From NCBI RefSeq assembly GCF_012843905.1, contig NZ_JABAGC010000017.1:1-58547 (forward strand): a stretch of DNA of 58,547 bases, given 5' to 3'. Made by a program: the position numbers and the translations under genes. The notes under the pieces are model-generated. The model searched no databases. It was given only the letters and a program-made list of their open reading frames with translations, and had not been told where the DNA came from. Each line of letters starts with the position of its first letter. The first letter of the stretch is position 1. Below, in pieces: positions 29,352 to 38,600 of this stretch. The stretch comes from Clostridium sp. SM-530-WT-3G (GTDB taxonomy: Bacteria > Bacillota > Clostridia > Clostridiales > Clostridiaceae).

Positions 29352-29849
29352 CTATTTATTTGTATCAGTATTAGATGAACCAGATGTAGTACTAGTTCCT
29401 TTTCCTTCAGCCTTATTAGTATATTCTTTCACATTAGCCTCAGGATATAATACCGCATTATCACATGAAACAGTTACAGATTCATCTGGACCTACTTCTA
29501 CCTTAAAAGATTGTCCTGTTGCTTCTCCTTTACCATCTTTTGCTTTACCATCTAGTTTACTTTTAATTGTTGTTGCAATACCATCAGTATCATCAGTCCC
29601 TAAATCATAAGTTTTAGCTTCAGTTATAGTTCCATTTGCAATCAATGTTGAAGTTACTGTTGCTATGTTTTTGGCTGCAGCAACATCATTATTTACTTTT
29701 GCATCTCTTCTTATTGAGCTAAATTTAGGAATTGCCATTGCTGCAAGTATTGCGATAACAGCAATAACTATAATAAGTTCAATAAGCGTAAATCCTTTCT
29801 TTTTCTTTTGGTTTAATTCATTTTTCTTCTTAATGAATAATTTGTTCAT
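29352..29849 (-). CDS. pilA: Major type IV pilin
   Basis: A 165-residue prepilin with a leader of 19 residues ending KKKKG, cut before FTLIEL. Glu5 is present and the N-terminal helix (FTLIELIIVIAVIAILAAMAIP) is textbook. The mature protein is small, with a T/G/S-rich tail, like Gram-positive PilA. AGGAGG precedes the ATG. It is flanked by hairpins on both sides (29270-29306 and 29883-29907), as would suit an mRNA segment processed for high-level expression; that is inference. PilB and PilC are encoded just upstream. Confidence 0.93.
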   Translation of the reverse strand: MNKLFIKKKNELNQKKKKGFTLIELIIVIAVIAILAAMAIPKFSSIRRDAKVNNDVAAAKNIATVTSTLIANGTITEAKTYDLGTDDTDGIATTIKSKLDGKAKDGKGEATGQSFKVEVGPDESVTVSCDNAVLYPEANVKEYTNKAEGKGTSTTSGSSNTDTNK

Positions 29850-29882
29850 TTATAAATTCCTCCTAAAATTGTATATTTTTGA

Positions 29883-29907
29883 TGCACTCTGGATCGCACA
29901 TTGTGCA
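29883..29907 (-). promoter_or_regulatory. Alternative hairpins upstream of pilA
   Basis: GTGC at 29903-29906 can pair either with GCAC at 29896-29899 (tight triloop) or, extended to TGCAC/GTGCA, with 29883-29887. The two structures exclude each other and lie 34 bases before the pilA start, in the pilC-pilA gap. A role is only a suggestion. Confidence 0.3.
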
Positions 29908-29917
29908 TTATTTATCC

Positions 29918-31120
29918 TTAAATTTGATTATAAGAATCAAACATTGGTAACATTATTGATATTATTAAAAATCCTATTACTACTCCCATTATTACTATAA
30001 GTATAGGCTCTAATAGAGAAACTGCATTTTGTATAGTTGAATCTAGTTCTTCATCATAAAAATCTGCTGTTTTATTTAATATTTCTTCAAGAGAACCTGT
30101 ATCTTCACCTATTTTCACCATTGAATAAAGCATTGGTGGAAATACATTGCTTTGTTTCATTGAATAGTAAAGGCTTTCCCCTCTCATAACTTCATCTTTT
30201 ATATTTAGAATTGCATCCTCTACTATTTTATTTCCTGAAACTTCAGCAGCAATTTCTAGAGAATCAACTAATGTTAATCCACTTGCTATAAGTGTTGATA
30301 ATGTTCTTGTAAATCTTGATACTATAAGCATTTCTGTAACACTTTTAACTACTGGAAATTTCATTCTTAGCTTACTAAAAAATAATATTCCCTGATCTGT
30401 TTTAGAAAATATACTTATTCCTGTAATAATAATAGCAAGTAGAATTAACAACATAATCCAATTATTCTTTATCTCAGTACTCAATCCAAGTAGAAAAGTT
30501 GTTGTCCATGGTAACTGCATTCCAGAACCTTCAAATACTTGAGTAAATGTAGGCATTACATATACTAAAATAAATATTACTGATACAATTGCTACTAAGC
30601 TTAAAATAATAGGATAAACCATAGCGTTTCGTACTTTGTTATTTATTTTATTTTCCTTTTCATAATTTTTTGACATTCTAAGCATAACAGCTTCTAAGTT
30701 TCCACTAGCTTCCCCAGAAGCCACAACAGATGTTAAGAGGTCTGGAAAAACTCCTTTTTGTTTTTTCATTGCATCAGATAATACCTCACCTTTTTCAACA
30801 TCATCACTTACAGTCTTAACAGCTTTCTTTAACTTTTCATTTACAACCTGGTCAGATAGAATACTTAAACAAGTTAAAATTGGCACTCCAGCATTAAGCA
30901 TAGTATAAAATTGTCTACAAAAAATAGCTATATCCTTAATTCTCACTTTATTTCCAAACTTAAAGTTTATATTTTTACTTTCAACCACTTCTTCCACCAA
31001 AAGTGGATAATATCCATTTCCCGATATATAGTCTATTACTTCTTCTCTTGAATTTGCTTCATAGGTTCCATTGATTTTTTCACCATCTGAATTCATAATT
31101 CTATATTTATATCTTGCTAT
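29918..31120 (-). CDS. pilC: Type IV pilus inner-membrane platform protein PilC
   Basis: The polytopic platform on which PilB acts, made of two T2SSF repeats (about 75-195 and 275-395 from the chosen start) with membrane helices near 180, 225 and 375. The first ATG is at 31096 but has no ribosome site. Eight codons upstream the frame reads I-A-R-Y-K-Y-R-I, which completes the usual PilC N-terminus, and the codon ATA at 31120 has GAGGGTG 6 bases before it. I therefore place the start at ATA, a rare codon, giving 400 residues. It follows pilB by 29 bases. Confidence 0.9.
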   Translation of the reverse strand: MARYKYRIMNSDGEKINGTYEANSREEVIDYISGNGYYPLLVEEVVESKNINFKFGNKVRIKDIAIFCRQFYTMLNAGVPILTCLSILSDQVVNEKLKKAVKTVSDDVEKGEVLSDAMKKQKGVFPDLLTSVVASGEASGNLEAVMLRMSKNYEKENKINNKVRNAMVYPIILSLVAIVSVIFILVYVMPTFTQVFEGSGMQLPWTTTFLLGLSTEIKNNWIMLLILLAIIITGISIFSKTDQGILFFSKLRMKFPVVKSVTEMLIVSRFTRTLSTLIASGLTLVDSLEIAAEVSGNKIVEDAILNIKDEVMRGESLYYSMKQSNVFPPMLYSMVKIGEDTGSLEEILNKTADFYDEELDSTIQNAVSLLEPILIVIMGVVIGFLIISIMLPMFDSYNQI

Positions 31121-31149
31121 TTAAAACACCCTCTTTTCACAATATAAAT

Positions 31150-32832
31150 TTATATTGTTGATATATCCGACAATTCCTCTACTGTAGTAATACCCTTTAA
31201 AACCAATTCCCTACATTCCTCTTCTAAAGTTACCATTCCATTTTTCACTGATATATCTCTTAACATATCAGAATCTGCACCTTCATTAATAAGTTTTCTA
31301 TGTTCTCTTGTCATTTCCATTATTTCATATATTCCTATTCTTCCTGTATATCCAGTTTCATGACAATATCCACAACCTTCTCCTTTAAATAAAGTAACTT
31401 TTTCATCTAAATCTTTACCTAATATCTTTTTTTCCTGTTCACTTGCTTCATAAGATGTTTTACAATTTGAACATATTTTTCTAACAAGCCTCTGAGCCAC
31501 TATTCCAACTACTGATGTTGAAACTAAATATGGTTTAACCCCCATGTCTATCAATCTCACTATAGTTGAAGGTACATCATTAGTATGTAAAGTACTCAAT
31601 ACTAAATGTCCTGTTATTGCTGCTCTTATTGCAATTTCAGCCGTCTCTTCATCTCTAATTTCTCCAATCATAACAATGTCAGGGTCTTGTCTTAATATAC
31701 TTCTTAGCCCACTTGCAAATGTTAAGCCTGACTTTTCATTTACATTTACCTGATTTACTCCATCCATTGTATATTCAACTGGATCTTCTACTGTAACTAT
31801 ATTTAATTCATCAGAATTAAGTTCACTCAATAATGTATATAATGTAGTAGACTTACCACTTCCTGTAGGTCCTGTAACAAGAATTATTCCATGAGGATTA
31901 GATATTATTTTATCTATTTTTTCTATATCTTTCTCTTTCATCCCTAGCTGTTCTTTTGTTAATATTCCATTACCTTTATTTAATATTCTTATAACTATCT
32001 TTTCACCGTACACTACTGGTAATATAGAAACTCTAAGATCAATTTCTTTATCATTTACCTTAATCATTATTTTCCCATCTTGAGGTATTCTCTTTTCAGC
32101 TATATTTAAACCAGCCATAATTTTTATTCTAGTAACTAATGCTCCTAAGCTTTCAATACCTAATTTATTTACCGTTCTAAGCTTTCCATCAATTCTATAT
32201 CTTATTATTATTTCATTTTCAAATGGTTCTATATGTATGTCCGATGCTTTAAGTTCAACTGAATTCTTAAATAAATAATCAACCATCTTTACAACAGGAG
32301 CACTATTTACATCACTAGTTAATTCAAAAGCTTCTTTCGAGCTCTTTAACGTCTTTGTACTTTCCTTAGATAGCTGAATTACTGCATTATCTACATGCTG
32401 GCTACTATAATATATACCTATATACTTTTTAATATCTTCTTTTCTTGATATAAATGATTCTATTTCAAATCCAGTAGAAATAGCTACATCATCAATTGCA
32501 AATATATTTAAAGGGTCTGCAAGAGCAACTTTTATTTTATTGTTTTCAAATCCAAATGGTATGAGGGTATATTTTTTACATAAATTTTCTGGGATTAAAC
32601 TAATGGCTTTTCTATTAAACTGTATAAGATTTAAATCAACTTTCTTAATTCCAGTTTGCTGTTCAATAGCTTCAATTATGTCATCTTCAGTTATAATGTT
32701 ACTATCTACAAGAATCTCACCTAATTTTTTACCTAATGATTTTTGAATTTTTAATGCTTCTTGTAATTGAAAACTTGTTATCTTTCCTGCATTTACAAGA
32801 ATATTTCCTAGTCTTCTTTTCTCAATTGCCAT
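31150..32832 (-). CDS. pilB: Type IV pilus extension ATPase PilB
   Basis: A hexameric cytoplasmic ATPase, 560 residues, that powers pilin polymerisation. Order: N-terminal MshEN/T2SSE-N domain (about 1-150, a domain that binds c-di-GMP in some homologues), then the ATPase core with Walker A GPTGSGKSTT near 320, the Asp box and Walker B (QDPDIVMIGEIRDEETAE near 385), the His box (HLVLSTLHTND near 408) and a zinc tetracysteine (CSNC near 454 and CGYC near 488). It is encoded between pilD and pilC. A damaged second copy lies at 34086-35515. Confidence 0.96.
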   Translation of the reverse strand: MAIEKRRLGNILVNAGKITSFQLQEALKIQKSLGKKLGEILVDSNIITEDDIIEAIEQQTGIKKVDLNLIQFNRKAISLIPENLCKKYTLIPFGFENNKIKVALADPLNIFAIDDVAISTGFEIESFISRKEDIKKYIGIYYSSQHVDNAVIQLSKESTKTLKSSKEAFELTSDVNSAPVVKMVDYLFKNSVELKASDIHIEPFENEIIIRYRIDGKLRTVNKLGIESLGALVTRIKIMAGLNIAEKRIPQDGKIMIKVNDKEIDLRVSILPVVYGEKIVIRILNKGNGILTKEQLGMKEKDIEKIDKIISNPHGIILVTGPTGSGKSTTLYTLLSELNSDELNIVTVEDPVEYTMDGVNQVNVNEKSGLTFASGLRSILRQDPDIVMIGEIRDEETAEIAIRAAITGHLVLSTLHTNDVPSTIVRLIDMGVKPYLVSTSVVGIVAQRLVRKICSNCKTSYEASEQEKKILGKDLDEKVTLFKGEGCGYCHETGYTGRIGIYEIMEMTREHRKLINEGADSDMLRDISVKNGMVTLEEECRELVLKGITTVEELSDISTI

Positions 32833-32876
32833 AATCAGCTTAGCCTCTCCCTCTTTTTATATTTTTAGATTTTATG

Positions 32877-33629
32877 TCAATATAAAAAATTTAAATATGC
32901 ATTTAATATTTCACTTCCATAAAGCATTGATATAATAGTTCCTATAGCTATAAATGGTCCAAATGCCATTCTATCTTTAGCATTTCTTATTTTTAATAAA
33001 AGAATAATTATTCCTACAATTCCGCCTATAACTATTCCTAAAAACAATGCAATCAAAATTCCTTTCCATCCCAAAAATAGGCCACATACTCCAGCTATCT
33101 CAATATCACCTTCGCCCATCCCCCTAGTAATAAATACAACTATTCCTATTATTACAGCTCCAACTATTCCTCCAATGATATACTCTAAACTTCCTTGTTT
33201 AAAAACAAACTGTTGTATTACTACAAATATTATTCCAGCTACAGCTCCAAATATTGCTGTTGAAGTATATACATCTTGTGTATCCAAATCAATCATAGAA
33301 ATCACAATTAATAAAGATGTTAGAACAAAGTATTTTAAAGTAAGAATATTAAATCCATATTTAAAATAAATAATTAAATAAAGCAAACCATTTAGTAACT
33401 CAATTAATGGATATCTTATAGAAATTTTTTCTTTACAATATCTACATCTGCCTCGTAAAAATATGTAGCTTAATACAGGTACTAAATCCAGAACTCCTAA
33501 TTGATGTTCACAGCTTCCACAATGTGATGGCGGATAGCATATAGATTGTCCTTCAGGAATTCTAAATATACATACATTTAAAAAACTTCCTATTACTAAA
33601 CCTATTATTACAACAAATAAATAATCCAC
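32877..33629 (-). CDS. pilD: Prepilin peptidase, copy 1 (next to intact pilB)
   Basis: A 250-residue membrane aspartyl protease that cuts prepilin leaders and N-methylates the new terminus. It has the N-terminal methylase domain with its zinc cysteines (CGSC near 37, CRYC near 63) and the two catalytic Asp regions: MIDLDTQDVY near 113 and GMGEGDIEI near 170, the GxGD motif. About eight helices. Second copy at 35561-36313 is clearly homologous over its whole length, including about 30 bases upstream, so this is a gene duplication. Confidence 0.95.
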   Translation of the reverse strand: MDYLFVVIIGLVIGSFLNVCIFRIPEGQSICYPPSHCGSCEHQLGVLDLVPVLSYIFLRGRCRYCKEKISIRYPLIELLNGLLYLIIYFKYGFNILTLKYFVLTSLLIVISMIDLDTQDVYTSTAIFGAVAGIIFVVIQQFVFKQGSLEYIIGGIVGAVIIGIVVFITRGMGEGDIEIAGVCGLFLGWKGILIALFLGIVIGGIVGIIILLLKIRNAKDRMAFGPFIAIGTIISMLYGSEILNAYLNFLY

Positions 33630-34085
33630 TTTATATTTCCTTTCAAAATAATTAACTTAATTTATATTTTTATCAGTTATTTATTACTACGAAATGCAAT
33701 AACAGTAATTAATCAACATTAAACTTAACACTTTATATATTATATAAAATAATAACATTATTTTATTCTTTTTTGTAGTTTTTTTAAAGTACTTTTTTAA
33801 TTATATTTTTATTTTAAAATAAATAATGTCGATAAAGTTCGAACATAAACAAAAAACATCCATTTATTTATAAATATAATAGATAAATGGATGTTTTTTT
33901 AGTATTATAGTAATTATATATTTTTTAGAGAAGTACTTTTGTCGAATTTTGCAGTAATTGATTTTATAATATACATAAGACTATCAACTTTGATATCAAG
34001 GAAAATTTCTTAAATTAGTCACAATATAACAATTAAGAATTCCACAAAAAATATTAGTATAAATTCACAAAACAAACAACTATAT
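33630..34085. other. Non-coding DNA between the two pilD-pilB units
   Basis: About 450 bases of AT-rich DNA without an open frame of note. It contains the terminator at 33851-33900 and a Spo0A-box-like TGTCGAA at 33940-33946 that is not placed next to a gene start. The right end is where homology to pilB breaks off, near 34104. Confidence 0.5.
33851..33900 (-). terminator. Terminator between the duplicated units
   Basis: A perfect 17-bp stem (33851-33867 with 33884-33900) with an A/T run at each end, so it can stop transcription in both directions. On the minus strand it would separate the duplicated pilD/pilB remnant from the functional pilD-pilB-pilC genes, which therefore need their own promoter. 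Confidence 0.85.
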
Positions 34086-35515
34086 TTACCAAAGAGTAAA
34101 AAATAAAACCTTTTTTTCATAATCACTTGCTTCATATGGTGTTTTACAGTGATCACATATTTTTCTAACAAGTCTTTGTGCAATTACTCCTACAACTGAT
34201 GTAGATACAAGATAAGGTTTTACTCCCATATCTATAAGTCTTGCTATTGATGAAGGTGCATCATTTGTATGAAGAGTACTTAAAACTAAATGTCCTGTTA
34301 TGGCTGCTCTTATTGCTATTTCTGCTGTTTCCTCATCTCTTATTTCCCCAATCATTATTATATCAGGGTCTTGTCTTAATATACTTCTAAGACCACTTGC
34401 AAATGTTAGTCCTGCTTTTTCATTTACATTTACCTGGTTTACTCCATTCATTGTAAATTCAACTGGATCTTCAACTGTAATAATATTTAATTCACTAGAA
34501 TTTAACTCACTTAATACAGAATATAAAGTTGTAGACTTACCACTTCCCGTAGGTCCTGTAACAAGAATTATCCCATGTGGATTTGAAATTATTCTATTTA
34601 TTTTATCTATGTTTTCCTTATCCATACCAAGGTCTTCTTTTCTAATTACTCCACTTCCCTTGTTTAAGATTCTTATAACAATCTTTTCTCCAAAAGCCAC
34701 TGGAAGGACAGATATTCTAAGGTCAATTTCCTTATCGTTAATCTTTATCATTATCTTTCCATCTTGTGGTATTCTTTTTTCTGCAATATTTAGACCTGCC
34801 ATTATTTTTATTCTTGTAACTAATGGAGCAAGACTTTCTATTCCTAATTTATTAATAGTTCTAAGTTTTCCATCAATTCTATATCTTATTCTTATTTCAT
34901 CTTCAAATGGTTCTATATGTATATCAGATGCTTTAAGTTCAACTGAATTTTTAAATAAATAATCAACCATTTTTACAACTGGAGCACTATTTACATCACT
35001 AGTTAATTCAAAAGCTTCTTTAGAATTCTTTAGTGCCTTTGTACTTTCCTTAGATAACTGTATTGCCGCATTATCTACCTGCTGAGTACTATAATAAATC
35101 CCTATATACTTTTTAATGTCATCTTTCCTAGAAATAAACGATTCAATTTCAAATCCTGTAGATATTGCTAAATCATCAATTGCAAATATATTTAATGGGT
35201 CTTCTAAAGTAACTTGAATTTTATTATTCTCAAAATTGAATGGTATAAGTGTATACTTCTTGCATAGATTTTCTGGAATTAAACTGATGGCTTTTCTATT
35301 AAAATCTATGGTATTTAAATCAACTCGTTTAATTCCTGTTTGCTGTTCTATAGCTTCAATTATTTCATCTTCAGTTATAATATTGCTATCTACAAGAATT
35401 TCACCTAATTTTTTCCAAATGATTTTTGAGTTTTTAATGCTTCTTGCAGTTGAAAGCTTGTTATCTTTCCTGCATTAACAAGAATATTTCCCAATCTTCT
35501 TTTTTCAATTGCCAT
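34086..35515 (-). pseudogene. Damaged second copy of pilB
   Basis: Homologous to the intact pilB from its first codons (MAIEKRRLG at 35515). After the codons for QKSFG a one-base loss in the A run near 35413-35418 shifts the frame and gives an immediate stop. Past it, the original frame stays open to 34086 and still holds Walker A (GPTGSGKSTT), Walker B and the His box. Homology ends after YEKKVL near 34104, so the second half of the zinc motif and about 100 C-terminal residues are gone. An internal start at 34970 could make a 294-residue fragment, but I see no ribosome site that supports it. Confidence 0.88.
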
Positions 35516-35560
35516 AATCAGCTTAACCTCCTCTTATTTCTATGTTTTTTAGATTTAGCA

Positions 35561-36313
35561 TCAATAAAAGACACTCAAATACGCATTTACTATTTCGTTT
35601 CCATAAAGCATTGATATCATAGTTCCTATAGCTATAAATGGTCCAAATGCTATTCTATCTTTAGCACTTTTTATTTTTAATAAAAGAATTATTATTGCTA
35701 CAATTCCTCCTATAATTATTCCTAAAAATAGCGCTAGTAAAATCCCTTTAAGCCCTAAAAACAGGCCACAAACTCCAGCTATTTCAATATCTCCTTCACC
35801 CATTCCTCTTGTAACAAACACTATTATTCCTATTATTAATGCTCCAGCTATTCCTCCAAAAATAAAACTTAAAGCTTCTTCTTTAAGGATAAACTGATGT
35901 ATTACTAAAAATACTATTCCTACTGCTGCTCCAAATATTGTTGTTGAAGTATATACATCCTGTGTATCAAAATCAATCATAGAAATCACAATTAATAAAG
36001 ACGCAAGAATAAAATATTTTAAAGTAAGAATACTAAATCCATATTTATAATAAATAATCAAATAAAATGCTGCATTTAATAATTCAATTAAGGGATATCT
36101 TATAGATATTTTTTCTTTACAATATCTACACTTGCCTTTTAAAAATATATAACTCAATACTGGTACTAAATCTAAAATACCTAACTTGTGTTGACAGCTT
36201 GTACAATGTGATGATGGAAAACAAATAGATTGTTCTTCAGGTATTCTAAATATACAAACATTTAAAAAACTTCCTATGATGACCCCTATTATTACAATAA
36301 ACAAATAATCCAC
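35561..36313 (-). CDS. Prepilin peptidase, copy 2 (next to the pilB remnant)
   Basis: A 250-residue copy of the prepilin peptidase, same length as copy 1, with zinc cysteines (CTSC, CRYC), MIDFDTQDVY and the GMGEGDIEI GxGD motif intact, so it is probably active. Differences from copy 1 are scattered substitutions, which indicates an old duplication kept under selection. It stands 45 bases before the pilB remnant, mirroring the functional pair. It might process a different substrate set or just add dosage. Confidence 0.92.
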   Translation of the reverse strand: MDYLFIVIIGVIIGSFLNVCIFRIPEEQSICFPSSHCTSCQHKLGILDLVPVLSYIFLKGKCRYCKEKISIRYPLIELLNAAFYLIIYYKYGFSILTLKYFILASLLIVISMIDFDTQDVYTSTTIFGAAVGIVFLVIHQFILKEEALSFIFGGIAGALIIGIIVFVTRGMGEGDIEIAGVCGLFLGLKGILLALFLGIIIGGIVAIIILLLKIKSAKDRIAFGPFIAIGTMISMLYGNEIVNAYLSVFY

Positions 36314-36550
36314 TTTATAGTTCCTTTCAATATAATTAAAATTTATTTTTCAATAAATTATCATTTTTTATCTTTAATACCATTTTAATAACTTTTTTTG
36401 AGTTTTTCAATACTTTTCTATTTTTTTATTATATTAACTTTATATTTTTTTAATTATTTTCATCATTTTATTGATTTTTTTCAATTTAAGTAAAAAATTT
36501 GAAAATAATTATTTTTAATAAGAATAATTATTTACATAACTGATAAAAAA

Positions 36551-36586
36551 GACACTTTTTATCTTTATCCAAAAATAAAAAGTGTC
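36551..36586 (-). terminator. Strong intrinsic terminator, no gene attached
   Basis: A perfect 12-bp stem GACACTTTTTAT/ATAAAAAGTGTC (36551-36562 with 36575-36586) with TTTTTTATC after it on the minus strand. The nearest intact minus-strand gene upstream already has its own terminator, so this one probably belonged to the decayed gene whose tail is seen at 36658-36738. Confidence 0.75.
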
Positions 36587-36657
36587 TGTAAAATTTTACA
36601 CACATCAATATAAATAACAAAATTCATATATCAAATATTATTATTTTTAATTATATT

Positions 36658-36738
36658 TTACAAAATTCGCTTCTCATTCAGATTTTTAGGCTTTAATACA
36701 ATAATAATTATTGCAACTATACTACCTAATGATACCCA
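36658..36738 (-). pseudogene. Possible C-terminal remnant of a membrane transporter
   Basis: On the minus strand the frame reads W-V-S-L-G-S-I-V-A, then a run of isoleucines and VLKP, ending K-R-I-L and a TAA stop at 36658, with a TAA stop just upstream of the W codon. It resembles the last membrane helix and basic tail of a transporter. It is too short to be sure and may be chance. An otherwise unassigned terminator 72 bases further on supports a lost gene. Confidence 0.3.
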
Positions 36739-36862
36739 TTAATATAATTCCACAATTATTGTTTATATAAGTGATACTAAAATATTCTTAGAAATTATAC
36801 TATAGAAAATTAAGCATATTTACATAAGATATACTTAATACAATTTTAATCATTAAAATCAT

Positions 36863-36900
36863 AAAAAAACTCTCAATCATACCCTAAAGTACAATCAAGA
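36863..36900 (-). terminator. Terminator of the orphan gene
   Basis: A 12-bp stem with several G-U pairs (36889-36900 with 36871-36882, hexaloop), followed by seven T on the minus strand (36869-36863). It starts 16 bases past the stop codon. Confidence 0.65.
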
Positions 36901-36915
36901 ATTATTATTAAAAAT

Positions 36916-37254
36916 TTATACAGCTTGTTCAATTTCTCTTAATCTTGCTAATGATTTTATGAATGAATTTTTATATTTTTCATAATGCTCTTTATCTTTA
37001 GCATTTATAATAGTTTCATATATGTTTCTATTTCTACAGCCAATACAGTCTAAATAATCTAAAAATACATAACTCACTTCACTTAAACTATATTGTATTT
37101 CTTGGTTTAATATATCTCTTATAATTATTATCTTACCTGTTTCATCAGCTCCAATATAACTTATATATTCTCCGTTTATAAGTTCATTATTAACAATAAC
37201 TTCTTTAAGTATATCAATTGATTCTTGAACATATCCCCTAATTGTTTTATTCAT
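36916..37254 (-). CDS. Orphan hypothetical protein, possible Spo0A target
   Basis: I do not recognise a family. The 112-residue product is soluble, predicted mixed helix/strand, with CIGC near residue 71 and no signal peptide. ATG with AGGGAGG 5 bases upstream. It stands alone in 1.5 kb of otherwise empty DNA, with its own terminator. Upstream is a TATAAT box (37313-37308) and, about 48 bases before the predicted start site, a perfect Spo0A box. It may thus be turned on at the start of sporulation or stationary phase; that is inference. Confidence 0.75.
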   Translation of the reverse strand: MNKTIRGYVQESIDILKEVIVNNELINGEYISYIGADETGKIIIIRDILNQEIQYSLSEVSYVFLDYLDCIGCRNRNIYETIINAKDKEHYEKYKNSFIKSLARLREIEQAV

Positions 37255-37307
37255 AGTTTCCTCCCTGATATGTAGTTAAATTTTTATAATGCTCTCTTTA
37301 TTTGTTC

Positions 37308-37352
37308 ATTATATCAAAAAGTAAATAAACCCATTGGTCATTTTTTGTCGAA
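37308..37352 (-). promoter_or_regulatory. Spo0A box and -10 box upstream of the orphan gene
   Basis: A TGTCGAA box (37346-37352, plus-strand orientation) sits inside TTTTTTGTCGAAAAAA, a very good Spo0A box. On the minus strand a TATAAT lies at 37313-37308 with no good -35 box. The box would be centred near -48, where Spo0A acts as an activator. Confidence 0.55.
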
Positions 37353-37702
37353 AAAATATACTTTCCCCTTATTAATTTAACTCCAGAATTCTAGTTTAAT
37401 TTTGTTTTTTGAGAATACATTCTATTTATTTTTCACTTCATTCCATTTCAATTTAATATCTATGTAGAAAATCCATTTTTTCTCATCTTTTATCAAAAAA
37501 TAATCGATTAAAGTAGAAAAATCACTATATTTTTATTTATCCATATATTTAATTTTATTATATTTATGTTATATTTTTACTTATAATTTGTATATTTTTA
37601 GCATATAGAGATTAAATTCAATTAAATTATTACAATTTTATTTACTCTATAATTACAAGAAACTTTATATTAATAATGCACTAATTAAATAGAATAAAAA
37701 AT

Positions 37703-37741
37703 AAGAAGTATCTTCTATATAAAATACAAAAAATACTTCTT
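37703..37741 (-). terminator. Terminator of yebC
   Basis: A 9-bp stem AAGAAGTAT/ATACTTCTT (37703-37711 with 37733-37741), loop rich in A/T, followed on the minus strand by TATTTTTTATT. It is about 120 bases past the yebC stop; no closer terminator is seen. Confidence 0.55.
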
Positions 37742-37859
37742 AAAAATTTAATATACATATATCGAAATCAACTGAATTGCATGTATATCTTTATTAATAT
37801 TATCTCTTCACAAATTTCCTTAAGATCTATAATCCACTGATTTATCCAGTCTAATGAGA

Positions 37860-38600
37860 TTATTCTTCCCATCCTTCTGGGAATTCAGCGTTGTGGTAAA
37901 CTTCTTGAACATCATCATCATCGTCAAGTAAGTCTAACATCTTTTGGAACTTCTTAGCGTCTTCTTCATTTATTGCAGTGTATGTATCTGGAATCATTTT
38001 AACTGCTGCTTCTAAGAATTCTATTCCGTTTGCTTCTAAAGCTTCTCTTACTGTTCCAAAATCTTCTGGAGCTGTAGTTACTACAAATACTTCTTCTTCA
38101 TCACTGTTGAAGTCTTCAGCACCTGCATCTAAAGCCATCATCATCATTTCGTCTTCATCATGACCTTCTTTTTCTATAACAAGTTCACCTTTTTCTTGGA
38201 ACATGAAGCTTACGCATCCTTGAGTACCCATGTTTCCGCCACCTTTAGTGAACGCACTTCTTACATTACCTGCTGATCTATTTTTATTATCTGTAAGTGT
38301 TTCAACAATTACAGCAACTCCACTTGGGCCATATCCTTCATATACTATTGAATCGTAGTTTACTGAATTCATATCTCCTTCAGCTTTTTTAATAGCTCTA
38401 GTTATATTATCATTAGGCATGTTTGCAGCCTTTGCTTTTGCTATAACATCTCTAAGTTTTGAATTATTTTCAGGGTTTGGTCCACCTTCTTTTATAGCTA
38501 TAGCCATTTCTTTACCTATTTTAGTAAAGATTTTTCCTCTTTTTGCATCAGCTTTACCTTTTTTTGCTTGAATATTATGCCACTTTGAGTGTCCTGACAT
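37860..38600 (-). CDS. yebC: YebC/PmpR-family protein
   Basis: A 246-residue member of the YebC family, implicated both as DNA-binding regulators and, more recently, in helping ribosomes through proline-rich stretches. The N-terminus [19 protein letters not shown] and [20 protein letters not shown] are diagnostic. The acidic C-terminal DLLDDDDD run is as usual. Length is standard. AAGGAGG is a strong ribosome site. It is monocistronic, with the YigZ gene 190 bases upstream in the same direction. Cytoplasmic. Confidence 0.96.
   Translation of the reverse strand: MSGHSKWHNIQAKKGKADAKRGKIFTKIGKEMAIAIKEGGPNPENNSKLRDVIAKAKAANMPNDNITRAIKKAEGDMNSVNYDSIVYEGYGPSGVAVIVETLTDNKNRSAGNVRSAFTKGGGNMGTQGCVSFMFQEKGELVIEKEGHDEDEMMMMALDAGAEDFNSDEEEVFVVTTAPEDFGTVREALEANGIEFLEAAVKMIPDTYTAINEEDAKKFQKMLDLLDDDDDVQEVYHNAEFPEGWEE

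Larger units (their letters stand above)
36314..36915. other. About 600 bases of AT-rich non-coding DNA
   Basis: No full gene. It holds a terminator (36551-36586), another behind the orphan gene (36871-36900), and between them a short open stretch that reads like the tail of a membrane protein (36658-36738). The rest shows nothing I can name. A gene has probably decayed or been lost here. Confidence 0.5.
37255..37859. other. About 600 bases of AT-rich non-coding DNA
   Basis: It holds the promoter and Spo0A box of the orphan gene on the left and a terminator (37703-37741) on the right. Between them I see no open frame, RNA or repeat that I can support. Confidence 0.5.

Noticed and set aside
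34300..34962. Long plus-strand open frame of 220 codons
   Set aside because: It is the antisense shadow of the pilB remnant, without a ribosome site, and similar shadows lie opposite the intact pilB.
36314..36560. c-di-GMP riboswitch in front of the pilus locus
   Set aside because: Pilus genes in some clostridia have one, but I find neither class I nor class II core sequences upstream of either pilD.
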